Numbered from the stretch's first letter, positions 45,956-54,022 are shown. The stretch is DNA of 64,000 nucleotides from Robiginitomaculum_A sp036478535 (GCA_965224735.1 OZ245059.1:1922001-1986000); one strand, 5' to 3'. The notes: a model not told the origin generated them from the letters alone. Numbers and translations: made by a program.

Positions 45956-46426
45956 AAGAGTGTAAGTTGTTTATCACTGTGTAGTTTTGTATATTCTTTG
46001 CCTTGATTTTGGGCGTAGCTTGTTATTGTGCTCTCATCTCCGTGACGCCCAACTGTGAATGCAAAATAACCATCACTCCAAAATTCTCCACCCCAAAGTG
46101 ACTTTTTAACATGAGGACACAACCTAAATATTTCGCGTGCGGTGATGCTTTTTATTACAGTGACCAACTTGGTCACTGTATAGGTCGGAACCGATTGTAC
46201 CAAAAAATGAACATGGTCTTTATCCGTTCCAATCTCCAAAAACTTTAACTGGTAACGATCTTCAATCTCCAAACAAACATCACGTAAAACTTCATCAACT
46301 TGGGGGTCAAAAACAGCACGCCTATATTTTGCGGGAAACACAAAATGGTAAAGAAGTATCGTTACGTTATGTCGTTTATGGATATATTCGCTCACGCGAA
46401 TATTCTACGCCGCAAGCGGTGAGGAA
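45923..46426 (-). mobile_element. IS200-type element
   Basis: The transposase is bounded by two similar hairpins, CCCCGCCGCAAGCGGCGAGG (45930-45949) and ACGCCGCAAGCGGTGAGG (46407-46424), as expected for the structured ends of IS200/IS605 elements. Outside them lies a direct repeat (AATGAAACCCTAAAAAA) at 45906-45922 and 46425-46441, which this family does not normally create. Confidence 0.75.
45952..46395 (-). CDS. tnpA: IS200-type (Y1 HUH) transposase TnpA
   Basis: This 147-residue single-domain transposase has the HUH motif in GTDKDHVHFLVQS and the catalytic tyrosine helix ITSYAQNQGKEY. Core blocks such as YHFVFPAKYRRAVF and LWGGEFWSDGYFAFTVG are intact. It works on single-stranded DNA by recognising hairpins at its ends. 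The start ATG is near the left hairpin. The element is complete and could be active. No tnpB is present. Confidence 0.9.
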   Translation of the reverse strand: MSEYIHKRHNVTILLYHFVFPAKYRRAVFDPQVDEVLRDVCLEIEDRYQLKFLEIGTDKDHVHFLVQSVPTYTVTKLVTVIKSITAREIFRLCPHVKKSLWGGEFWSDGYFAFTVGRHGDESTITSYAQNQGKEYTKLHSDKQLTLF

Positions 46427-46553
46427 TGAAACCCTAAAAAAGATTCAAACCCAACTCGAAAAAATCAATCAATTAAATGTGAATTAGCTATAGTCTTCAA
46501 AATATAGGCTCAAAATCATTTGGTATTTGAGACGTTTGTGATACTGTTATCGC

Positions 46554-46650
46554 ATGATTATTGGGTATGCCCGCGCCTTAACGAAAAAACAGAACCTTGA
46601 AGTACAAATTGAGGTTTTGCAAATTTTCAGATGCAAGAAAATTTATTTTC
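46554..46650 (+). pseudogene. Serine resolvase N-terminal fragment
   Basis: The frame opens MIIGYARALTKKQNLEVQIE, matching the N-terminus of resolvase/invertase proteins (usually GYARVSTxxQNLE). The catalytic serine is lost (ALT for VST). After about 32 residues the homology ends where the recombinase gene on the opposite strand terminates; the rest of the open frame is antisense to it. Confidence 0.6.
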
Positions 46651-47565
46651 TGCCAGTGGGTGCTTTGTGTGGACAAGTTTTTTTAAGCGCTCATCTAAGA
46701 CATGGGTATAAATTTGGGTTGTGGAAATATCGGCATGACCCAATAGTTTTTGAACGCTACGCAGATCCGCTCCGCGCGCCAACAAATGTGTGGCGAAGGC
46801 GTGGCGCAAAACATGGGGCGAAATGCGCGATGGTTCTAATCCTGCTTTAATCGCCAGTTTTTTCAAAAGTTGCGCGAAGCGCTCTCGGCTCATATGGCCA
46901 AGTTTCCCTGTGGACGGAAAGAGAAATTTCTCAGCGCGGGTTTTTGCAATGCCGTTTTTTGGTAGTGTTTCCTCGCGTTGTTTTTTCCATATTTTAATCG
47001 CGATCACAGCCTTTTTAGTCAGCGGTACAAGCCGCTCTTTACCGCCCTTGCCTTTGATAAAGAGACAATTGTCTGCTCTACCTGTTGTGGCTATTGGAAT
47101 GCCGACAAGTTCGCTCACACGCAATCCGCCAGCATAGAGAACTTCAAGTTGGCAGAGTAGGCGCAAGCCCTTCAAACGATCATCCGCCTCGGCGGCAACG
47201 AAGAGTTTGTCTACGTCTTGCTCAGACAAGACTTTTGGTAGGGGGCGGCCTTGCCGAGGACCACGAAGATTATGCACGGGACTATCCGTGCGGATGCCTT
47301 CGGTTTGTAGGTAATGATAATATTGCTTCAGGGCGGAGAGTTTACGCGCGCTCGTGGAGGCGGCAAGGCCTTCCTTTGCCCAAGCACCTAGGATGGCTTC
47401 CATATGGCCTGTGCCTGCATTACCTAATTTTTTTTTATGCTTGCAAAGGCGCGTTTGCACATCTTCAAGATCACGCCTATAGGCGTTGATGGTGTGTAGG
47501 CTCGCGCCCCGCTCGGCACTCATCATGTCTAAAAAAAGCGCTATAGTATTCATATTCGTATCCAA
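46627..47565 (-). CDS. xerD: Tyrosine recombinase of the XerD type
   Basis: A 312-residue site-specific recombinase that resolves chromosome dimers. The N-terminal SAM-like domain (FLDMMSAERGASLHTINAYR) is followed by the catalytic residues: Arg in GGLRVSELVG, Lys in GKGGKERLVPL, His-x-x-Arg in SPHVLRHAFATHLL, and His with Tyr in LLGHADISTTQIYTHV. It follows the exported protein gene by 12 bp. Length and motifs suggest the housekeeping enzyme rather than a phage integrase. Confidence 0.9.
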   Translation of the reverse strand: MDTNMNTIALFLDMMSAERGASLHTINAYRRDLEDVQTRLCKHKKKLGNAGTGHMEAILGAWAKEGLAASTSARKLSALKQYYHYLQTEGIRTDSPVHNLRGPRQGRPLPKVLSEQDVDKLFVAAEADDRLKGLRLLCQLEVLYAGGLRVSELVGIPIATTGRADNCLFIKGKGGKERLVPLTKKAVIAIKIWKKQREETLPKNGIAKTRAEKFLFPSTGKLGHMSRERFAQLLKKLAIKAGLEPSRISPHVLRHAFATHLLARGADLRSVQKLLGHADISTTQIYTHVLDERLKKLVHTKHPLAENKFSCI

Positions 47566-47576
47566 AGGAACCGGCT

Positions 47577-49193
47577 TTACAAACCAAGAAAGTCTTGCGC
47601 TGCAAGCTGCGTTGCAAAATCGTTCATTCCTGCCTCGCGTAGTGCCATTAAAACTTGCGCAAAAGCATCAGGCCGCAAAGCCGCGGGTGGTATATTGCCT
47701 AACATAGCAGAAATTATCAATGCGGTTTGTGCCTGTGCGCCGCGCCGCGCCGCCGCTTTAAGAGCAAGCAAGGCGTAGGGCTTGAAACTTGTGCCGCTTT
47801 GCGTGCCTGCTTTGGCTAACAAGTTTTCTGCTTTGTGCGATAAATTTGCGCCAAGGGCGACTGCGATATAGGTGTCGCGTATGGCTCTTTTTTGGTCTTT
47901 GCTGTGGAGAGAGAGCCGGCTTTCAATATCAGTGCCAAGCGCACTAAGCATATAACCGCCGCCCAGCGCATCAGATGCGAGAGCAATGCGCGGACGCAAA
48001 GGATTGTCTTCATCCAGAGCCCCATAAAGTAAACCCAACCCGCCTAAGTCTCGGTTTTGCACAGCCAAATATGCGAATATTTCTGGACTGGTATTGGCTT
48101 GTATTTGCTGCGGTATCATGGAAATTTCTTGCGATAGTAAAGCCGCGAACGTCTTAAATTGCCCTGCCTTTTGTGCGTGCTGTAAAATGGCCGCTGTGAG
48201 TTTGGCCGTATTTTTCATATCCATACTGCTCTTAAGCGCCAAATAAGCCCCGCCCCAATCTTTGGCTGTCCATGTTCCTGTTTTAAGCGTGTTCACATCT
48301 TCCAAGGGGGCATCTGCCAATACGCTAAGAATTTGTATCAAGGCGCGCTCTGGCACTAAGTGCGCAGATTTTTTCATTGCCATGAGCTGCGTTTCAGGTT
48401 CCTCGTCCATGTTGAGCGCGACACTGGAAAGTGCGATGGCTGGCAGGATATTTATACTCATTTGCTGTTTTGCATAAATTTTTCTCGCCATAGCAATATC
48501 AAGAGGCGTTTTTATAATATCTTTGGAAAAATTGGTTTTTTTGGGTGCAGATAAATATCCAAGAAGAGTATAAAAGCTGTCATCTTTATGCCCCTTGCGG
48601 CGGAGTAATTCCATAGTAAGCTCGGCGGCTGGTAATTCTCCGCGCGTATAATGGCAAAAACCGCGCAGTTTTATCCAATAGGGTTCTTTACGTCCTTGAG
48701 TATTTGTGTCAGCGATTGTGCAAGCTTGGCTTGCATTGCCGCCCAAGAGCGCACGTTGCGCGAAAATTTTGGCGAAAGCTGGGTCGTTTTTATTTAAGTT
48801 CTCGCGCTGCGTAATCGCGTCAAAACTTTCCATATCTTCAAGTTTTAAGATTGCGCTTAGCCGCGCGGCCATATAAGCAGCGCGCTCAGTTTCATTCGTT
48901 GACTCGGGGGGAACACCGCCAGAGAGAAGCGCGGCGCGAGCCAATGTGTGTGCACTTGGAGAGAGCGGCAGCCTCGTTTTCTCCAAAACGGCAATCGCTT
49001 GCGCTGCAGAGCTACCTTGCCAAAGGGACGGCCCAAGCCCGCCTTTGCTTTGATCCAAAACGCCAGCATCATAAGCGCTGGCGGGCGTTAACTGATCAAC
49101 TTGAATGCTTTGTGCAAGGGCTGGTAATACGGTGGCCGCTGTGCTGAACAATATTGTTGCACAAAATAGCGTTATGGGTTTGGCAAAGCGCAT
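47577..49193 (-). CDS. Large exported protein of unknown function
   Basis: This 538-residue protein has a signal peptide (FCATILFSTAATVLPALAQS) and an alanine/leucine-rich, helix-repeat body without a recognised domain. Proteins of this kind sit upstream of xerD in several Alphaproteobacteria; the function is unknown. Repeated TPR-like helices are possible (ARAALLSGGVPPES, AAELTMELLRRKG). It lies between the 46-residue membrane protein and xerD on the minus strand, probably in one operon. Confidence 0.6.
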   Translation of the reverse strand: MRFAKPITLFCATILFSTAATVLPALAQSIQVDQLTPASAYDAGVLDQSKGGLGPSLWQGSSAAQAIAVLEKTRLPLSPSAHTLARAALLSGGVPPESTNETERAAYMAARLSAILKLEDMESFDAITQRENLNKNDPAFAKIFAQRALLGGNASQACTIADTNTQGRKEPYWIKLRGFCHYTRGELPAAELTMELLRRKGHKDDSFYTLLGYLSAPKKTNFSKDIIKTPLDIAMARKIYAKQQMSINILPAIALSSVALNMDEEPETQLMAMKKSAHLVPERALIQILSVLADAPLEDVNTLKTGTWTAKDWGGAYLALKSSMDMKNTAKLTAAILQHAQKAGQFKTFAALLSQEISMIPQQIQANTSPEIFAYLAVQNRDLGGLGLLYGALDEDNPLRPRIALASDALGGGYMLSALGTDIESRLSLHSKDQKRAIRDTYIAVALGANLSHKAENLLAKAGTQSGTSFKPYALLALKAAARRGAQAQTALIISAMLGNIPPAALRPDAFAQVLMALREAGMNDFATQLAAQDFLGL

Positions 49194-49200
49194 AAATATC

Positions 49201-49341
49201 CTATTTTTCGAAAGTATCCTGAATTTTTATTGTGGTCTCTTGGCGCTGTAAATTTTTGACATTTGTTCCGTTGAGAAGCCAAATAAAGCCAGCGATCAGG
49301 ACAAGACCAGTGATTAATAATATGAGGTGTGATTTTTTCAT
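49201..49341 (-). CDS. Small single-span membrane protein
   Basis: A 46-codon gene: MKKSHLILLITGLVLIAGFI, then a tail TNVKNLQRQETTIKIQDTFE and K before the stop. It has an AGGA ribosome site 6 bp before the ATG, one membrane helix and a polar C-terminus. It ends 7 bp before the start of the large exported protein, so it is probably the first gene of that operon. Function unknown. Confidence 0.55.
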   Translation of the reverse strand: MKKSHLILLITGLVLIAGFIWLLNGTNVKNLQRQETTIKIQDTFEK

Positions 49342-49410
49342 TTGTGTTCCTATATATACTTACAGACTCTTAACATTGAGAATATGGTAAATTCCAGACA
49401 TATACTCCCA

Positions 49411-50490
49411 CTACTCCATAACCCGAAATTTTTCATCTGAAATTATTCGGAAGTTGTCGGTTACGGTGTCTCGGAAATTTCTCCATTGTTTGGGTATGGT
49501 TTCTCGTAAAAATTTGAGTATAGCATGACCAAATTTTGTAAATGTCGGGTAGAATTTATTATGTGTGACATGCCTGTGCATGACGCCCCAAAGCCTCTCA
49601 ATAGCATTTAGATGCGGGCAATATGTTGGCAGCCAGATTGGTTTTATTTTGCAATCTTTGCGCTCTAACCACTGTCTTACCTTGGCGGAGCGGTGATAAG
49701 GCGCATTATCAAGTATCAGATAAATACGCTTTTTATCCAGATTGCGTGCCTCCAGTTTCTCAAATAACTGAATGGCGTTGTCACTATCAACCCGATCCAC
49801 ATCCATAAAGGGTGTGTCAAAATTCTCCAGATTAACCGCTGCGTGAATATTGACCCGCCTGCGCCCCGAGCTCCGTTTGATGGCCGTATTGCTGCCTTTG
49901 CGCATCCAGCCACGGCTTGGTCTTGATTGATGTTCAGGGTGCACAGCATCACAGAAATATACCGTCTCATCAAGCGTTAAGCCGTTCAAGAGCCGCTGAT
50001 AATCCTCTATAAATTCAGCCTGTGCCTGCTCGTTAATATGAGCTGGTAAAGGCTGTCGGTTACGCTGTGGCTTTTTGTATTCAAAACCCAAACGATGTAG
50101 CAATTTGATGCAGCCAGGCTTGGAATAAGCGACTTGCCAGTTGTGCCAGATAAAGGCGCGAACCTCGTGTACATTCTGACAGACACGAGCCTCTAGCCAA
50201 GACACAAGAGCCGCTTCTATGTCCACACTCAATTTGGAGAAACCACCCTTGTAATCAAAACTCGCCATCAGCTCGAAACCACCCTCGGCGTATTTTTTGT
50301 ACCAGGTACGGATCGTGTCATCATCAAGATACAAATATTGCGCTATTTGTTGACAGCTCTTGCCGTCATCCAACAAAAGCAAAGCATTGCACCGCCGCGC
50401 TATCCCGTGATCCTCGCTCGGACAACGCACGACACTCTTCAACTCACGGCGTTCCCTCTTTGATAAAAAACCAGACTTAATCATAAACAA
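49411..50490 (-). CDS. IS630-family transposase
   Basis: The 359-residue protein has N-terminal winged-helix HTH domains (CQQIAQYLYLDDDTIRTWYK) and a DDE superfamily-3 core. The three acidic residues are in VYFCDAVHPEHQ, LILDNAPYHRS and CPHLNAIERLWG. The frame is intact and the enzyme may be active. The final residues (RVME) are encoded in the inverted repeat and flanking DNA. Confidence 0.88.
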   Translation of the reverse strand: MFMIKSGFLSKRERRELKSVVRCPSEDHGIARRCNALLLLDDGKSCQQIAQYLYLDDDTIRTWYKKYAEGGFELMASFDYKGGFSKLSVDIEAALVSWLEARVCQNVHEVRAFIWHNWQVAYSKPGCIKLLHRLGFEYKKPQRNRQPLPAHINEQAQAEFIEDYQRLLNGLTLDETVYFCDAVHPEHQSRPSRGWMRKGSNTAIKRSSGRRRVNIHAAVNLENFDTPFMDVDRVDSDNAIQLFEKLEARNLDKKRIYLILDNAPYHRSAKVRQWLERKDCKIKPIWLPTYCPHLNAIERLWGVMHRHVTHNKFYPTFTKFGHAILKFLRETIPKQWRNFRDTVTDNFRIISDEKFRVME

Positions 50491-50541
50491 GAGTCGAATC
50501 TATCAGGAGGGAAATGTCAAGGTGAAATTCGGGTTATAGAG
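49414..50541 (-). mobile_element. IS630-family element
   Basis: The ends carry the shared inverted sequence CTC(C/T)ATAACCCGAA, flanking a complete transposase. The exact border is not resolved because the similarity extends past the TA that would be the usual target duplication (49419-49420, 50535-50536). The transposase stop codon is formed at the left border. The element has removed the 5' part of the DUF1524/AlbA_2 gene to its right. Confidence 0.75.
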
Positions 50542-51359
50542 GAATCTGAGTATAATATGAAAATCAATGATTTACTTATGCCGGGTGTGAAGGCTCCTAA
50601 GTCACCTGTGGAACGGCATCATTTATTTCCAAAAGCTTATTTATCTTCTATCGGAATTACTGGATCGACGAAGGCCAATCAAATTGCTAATTTTGCGTTC
50701 CTCGAATGGGCAGACAATATTGAAGTTTCTGATACAAATCCAAGTGAATATTTCCCAAAGCATTTTGGCGAACTATCCGCTAATGAGCAAGTTAAAGCGG
50801 AGTTTTGGCATGCGTTACCAGCGAATTGGCATGAAATGGAATACGTTGAGTTCTTGAAGAAAAGGTGTTTAAAAATTGCGATGGTAGTAAAAAAGGGATT
50901 TGAGAAACTGTCCAGCGGTGCCGATAGTGTTCTCGACAAACCTCACCTACCGACTATCGAAGAATTATTGAAACAGATGGAAACATTTCATGTGGAGTTT
51001 AAAGCCACAGCTAGAGTGGCGCAAAACCCTGAAATCCCAGAAAAAGTTATAAATGAGGGCGTGATAAAAAGTATCGCCGCATTTATGAATTCTGACGGAG
51101 GCACATTGGCAATTGGTATTTCGGATGATGGCGATGTCTTGGGAATTGAGAAGAATTTAAAATATAAAAATCAAGACATTGATTCATATCAAAATTGGTT
51201 ATCAACTTTGTTTATAAACACCCTTGGAGCTGCTGTAACGGCCAATTATGTTTCCATCCGTTTTGAAACGGAAGATGACAAGGTTGTATGCCTTGTAGAT
51301 GTGTGATGTGCCCCTAGATTTGTAGACACCTTGTTTGTTACAATTGGAAGCAAGGAGAT

Positions 51360-51623
51360 ATGAAGATGGGTAAGGGAATACGGTATACGGACGAGTTCAA
51401 ACGGGACGCTGTGGCGCAGGTAAAAGAGCGCGGTTATTCGGTCAAAGATGTGTCGGAGCGACTGGGGGTTTGTACCAAGTCCATGTATGATTGGATTGGC
51501 AAGTTTCATGAACCAGAGCGACCACCCGCTGATATGAACGAGCATGTGCAAGAGAACCGCCGCTTAAAGGCCGAGCTTAGGCGCGTTACTGAAGAGCGTG
51601 ATATCTTACGAAGTGCCCTTTAG
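51360..51623 (+). CDS. IS3-family transposase orfA (element B), ended early by the 19-bp insertion
   Basis: The HTH domain is clear (YTDEFKRDAVAQVKERGYSV, then KDVSERLGVCTKSMYDWIGK), with a leucine-zipper-like tail (ENRRLKAELRRVTEERDIL). The protein ends DILRSAL at TAG 51621-51623. Without the 19 bp at 51609-51627 it would read DILKKATVYFAKQAK and stop at 51664-51666, overlapping the orfB start by GTGA, as usual for the family. The start ATG follows AAGGAG. Confidence 0.85.
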   Translation: MKMGKGIRYTDEFKRDAVAQVKERGYSVKDVSERLGVCTKSMYDWIGKFHEPERPPADMNEHVQENRRLKAELRRVTEERDILRSAL

Positions 51624-51627
51624 GGTG
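51609..51627 (+). repeat. 19-bp insertion in the orfA frameshift site, copy 2
   Basis: CGAAGTGCCCTTTAGGGTG lies between CTTA and AAAAAGG. It differs from the copy in element A at one position only. The TAG that ends orfA is inside its near-palindrome CCCTTTAGGG. Confidence 0.85.
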
Positions 51628-51662
51628 AAAAAGGCCACGGTGTACTTTGCAAAGCAGGCCAA

Positions 51663-52520
51663 GTGAAGTACGCCTTTATCAAAGCACACCGCATGGAGTT
51701 TTCCGTGCGGGCCATGTGCCGCGTGCTGCGCGTTCACCCGAGCGGGTTTTATGCGTGGCTTAAATCGGGCCTGAGTAAAATGGCTAAGCGGCAACGCCGC
51801 CTTACAGGACTTATCAAGCAATCATGGCTAGAGAGCGGCTGCGTTTATGGCTACCGTAAAATTCATCATGACCTGCTCGATATGGGCGAGACTTGTGCGC
51901 CTAATACGGTGGCCAAGCTTATGCAAAAGTGTGGCCTTAGGGCACAAGTCGGCTATAAACGCCGCCCTGGCAAGTATGGCATTAAGCCGTCGATTGTGGC
52001 GGCTAATCAGTTGAAGCAGAACTTTGATATAGCGCATCCCAATACGGTTTGGGTGACGGACATTACTTACATTAAGACTCATGAGGGATGGTTGTTTTTA
52101 TCCGTCGTTATCGACCTATACTCACGCCGTGTTGTTGGGTGGTCAATGGGTGTGCGGATGCAAACAAGTCTGGCTTTAAATGCTTTATTGATGGCCGTTT
52201 GGCGGCGCAGACCGAAGGCGAAAGTGATAGTCCATTCCGATCAAGGCAGCCAGTTTACCAGCCAAGAGTGGCAATCTTTTTTAGTCGCTCACAATCTGGA
52301 AGCTAGCATGAGCCGGCGTGGAAACTGTTATGATAATGCGGTAGTTGAAAGCTTCTTCCATCTGCTCAAAACCGAACGGATCAGACGCAAGACTTACAAA
52401 ACGCGCCAGCTCGCACGCCAAGACGTGTTCGATTATATTGAAATGTTCTATAATTCTAAGCGAAAGCATGGTAAGTGCGGGATGTTGTCACCCGCACAGT
52501 TTGAGATGGCAACAAAATGA
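51663..52520 (+). CDS. IS3-family transposase orfB (element B)
   Basis: The 285-residue integrase-core protein has HTH_21 (KIHHDLLDMGETCAPNTVAK) and an intact DDE triad: VWVTDITYI, VIVHSDQGSQFTS and CYDNAVVESFFHLLKTE. It starts at GTG 51663. It is in the same frame as orfA, with one TAG and an open linker between them. The triad is intact, but a full-length OrfAB fusion now requires stop readthrough instead of frameshifting. Confidence 0.9.
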   Translation: MKYAFIKAHRMEFSVRAMCRVLRVHPSGFYAWLKSGLSKMAKRQRRLTGLIKQSWLESGCVYGYRKIHHDLLDMGETCAPNTVAKLMQKCGLRAQVGYKRRPGKYGIKPSIVAANQLKQNFDIAHPNTVWVTDITYIKTHEGWLFLSVVIDLYSRRVVGWSMGVRMQTSLALNALLMAVWRRRPKAKVIVHSDQGSQFTSQEWQSFLVAHNLEASMSRRGNCYDNAVVESFFHLLKTERIRRKTYKTRQLARQDVFDYIEMFYNSKRKHGKCGMLSPAQFEMATK

Positions 52521-52692
52521 AGTGACAAGGTGTCTACAAATCTAGGGGCACATCAGTGAAACCGTCATCATCACCAGTTTACGCTAATACAATCAAAGGA
52601 AATGAAGTTTTCTACGTTAGACTTAGTAATACAACGCGAATTTTTAATGGCCAAGAAATTTTAAATTATATAGAGACGCGGTTCTTGAAATA

Positions 52693-52719
52693 AAAAGAGG
52701 GCATTTCCTGCCCTCTTTT
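52693..52719 (+). terminator. Strong, probably bidirectional terminator
   Basis: AAAAGAGGGCA and TGCCCTCTTTT form a perfect 11-bp stem around a TTTCC loop. It begins within the last base of the interrupted gene's stop codon, so it terminates that gene and would also work for transcription from the other side. Confidence 0.85.
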
Positions 52720-52952
52720 GAAAGTAGAAAATCGGTTCCCCCTAAAGGTTGCCCCCAATTTTCAAATTGCAAAATTCACCCATCCTGAAAGGGGCTTGGC
52801 AAGCAATTTTGTTGCAAGCACCAAAACTGCGTTTTGATATAGGAAAGGGGTATAAAAAGAAGTGTTGCACTTACATAGCACTTAAGCCCTAAAATAGGAC
52901 TCTTGCGTATTTCGCCTAAATAGGCTATATCATTGAAATGTAAATGAAAAAA

Positions 52953-53027
52953 TGGTGCCGCAAGGGAGAATTGAACTCCCGACCTCATCATTACCAATGA
53001 TGCGCTCTACCACTGAGCTACTGCGGC
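52953..53027 (-). tRNA. tRNA-Thr (anticodon GGU)
   Basis: A 75-base cloverleaf on the minus strand with encoded CCA. The acceptor stem is GCCGCAG pairing with TTGCGGC, the anticodon stem CATCA/TGATG, the loop TTGGTAA, anticodon GGT. It is the second threonine tRNA of the window. Confidence 0.95.
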
Positions 53028-53255
53028 GTTACTGTGATTTTTCTTAAGTGAAACGTTAAATATGTCACCAAAAGCATGTGTATAAAACTTGTAGCTAATA
53101 TATTTAGCAGAGAAATACACGATTTTTTAAATCAGGCAATAAATATTTTACATGATTTGTGCAATTATCTAATGATTAGGGTCAGGACCTATTAATTTTA
53201 GGGATTCCCATTTTGTCTAATTTGTGATTCATTGATGGTCAAAGGAGCTTTCACC

Positions 53256-53636
53256 ATGAATGATTTGTTTTATCTATCGAAGTCCCAATTGGCTCGTATT
53301 GAGCCTTATTTTCCCTTGTCTCACGGTGTACCACGTGTCGATGATTTACGTGTGATCAGCGGCATTATCCATGTGCTTAAACGAGGCCTTCAATGGCGCG
53401 ATGCTCCGCGAGAATATGGCCCCCACAAGACACTTTACAATCGGTTTATCCGTTGGAGTAAAATGGGGAGTAAAATGGGTGTATTCAACAAAATCTTTAT
53501 TGCGCTAAGCACATCTGAAGGTGTGCCAGAACAATTGCAAATCGACGCAACCCACCTAAAAGCTCACAGAACCGCAGCTAGTCTGCTTAAAAAGGGGATG
53601 TTCCCAGATGTATTGGCCGCACCAAAGGTGGGCTAA
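53256..53636 (+). CDS. IS427-like transposase orfA (copy 2)
   Basis: Same protein as copy 1 but with four extra residues from a 12-bp duplication (RWSKMGSKMGVFNK against RWSKMGVFNK). The start ATG at 53256 follows AAAGGAGC. The A5G4 frameshift motif CTTAAAAAGGGG is at 53586-53597 and has no 19-bp insertion. Confidence 0.82.
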   Translation: MNDLFYLSKSQLARIEPYFPLSHGVPRVDDLRVISGIIHVLKRGLQWRDAPREYGPHKTLYNRFIRWSKMGSKMGVFNKIFIALSTSEGVPEQLQIDATHLKAHRTAASLLKKGMFPDVLAAPKVG

Positions 53637-54022
53637 ATTCAAAACTCCATGCGGTTTGTGATGGTGTGGGTCGTCCGGTGGTCATGTTGCTGAGTGAAGG
53701 ACAAATGAGCGACCATAAAGGGGCGCGGTTATTGCTAGATCAACTTCCAAAAGCAAAATGCCTTCTGGGTGACAAAGGATATGATTCAAACTGGTTTCGA
53801 GAGGCATTACGTGCTCGCAATATTACCCCGTGTATTCCGCCGCGTCGAAACCGAAAAACACTGATCCCATACGATAAAACTTTATACAAACAGCGTCACA
53901 AGGCCCAAAACATGTTTGGGCGTCTCAAAGACTGGAGACGTGTCTCAACCCGTTATGATCGCTGCGCACACACCTTTTTCTCTACAATATGCATCGCTGC
54001 AATCGTTATATATTGGCTTTAA
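53590..54022 (+). CDS. IS427-like transposase orfB (copy 2, -1 frame)
   Basis: The frame is open from the stop codon overlapping the A-run (TAA) and reads KGDVPRCIGRTKGGLNSKLH, then GRPVVMLLSEGQMSDHKGAR. It contains LLGDKGYDSNWF (second Asp) and RHKAQNMFGRLKDWRR, where relatives usually have a catalytic Glu two residues before NMF-type aromatic sequence. It is expected as the C-terminal half of a -1 frameshift product; a separate start at ATG 53666 is less likely. Confidence 0.78.

Larger units (their letters stand above)
51304..52555 (+). mobile_element. IS3-family element (element B)
   Basis: Inverted repeats begin TGATGTGCCCCTAGATTTGT, near-perfect at both ends of a 1252-bp element. A 3-bp target duplication GTG (51301-51303 and 52556-52558) is exact, indicating a recent insertion. 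It contains orfA and orfB, with a 19-bp insertion in the frameshift region. Its family subgroup differs from element A. Confidence 0.92.
50542..52693 (+). pseudogene. DUF1524 (HNH) plus AlbA_2 protein, truncated and interrupted
   Basis: The frame contains an HNH-type motif (VERHHLFPKAYL) like the C-terminal domain of GmrSD-type restriction proteins, then a Schlafen AlbA_2 domain (FHVEFKATARV, FMNSDGGTLAIGISDDGDVL). An IS3-family element (51304-52555) interrupts it at DV. After the target duplication GTG the frame resumes KPSSSPVYANTIKGNEVFYV and ends at TAA 52691-52693, completing the AlbA_2 fold. The frame is open upstream into the IS630 end, so the N-terminal half, expected to be DUF262-like, has been lost. 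It is a dead defence-type gene. Confidence 0.75.

Noticed and set aside
46651..46850. Continuation of the resolvase-like frame as a 98-residue gene
   Set aside because: Only the first 30 or so residues match a resolvase; the rest is antisense to the 3' end of the XerD-type recombinase gene.
53256..54022. Two independent IS427-like proteins
   Set aside because: Conserved transposase sequence continues across the two frames at an A-run, so a single frameshifted transposase is the better reading.
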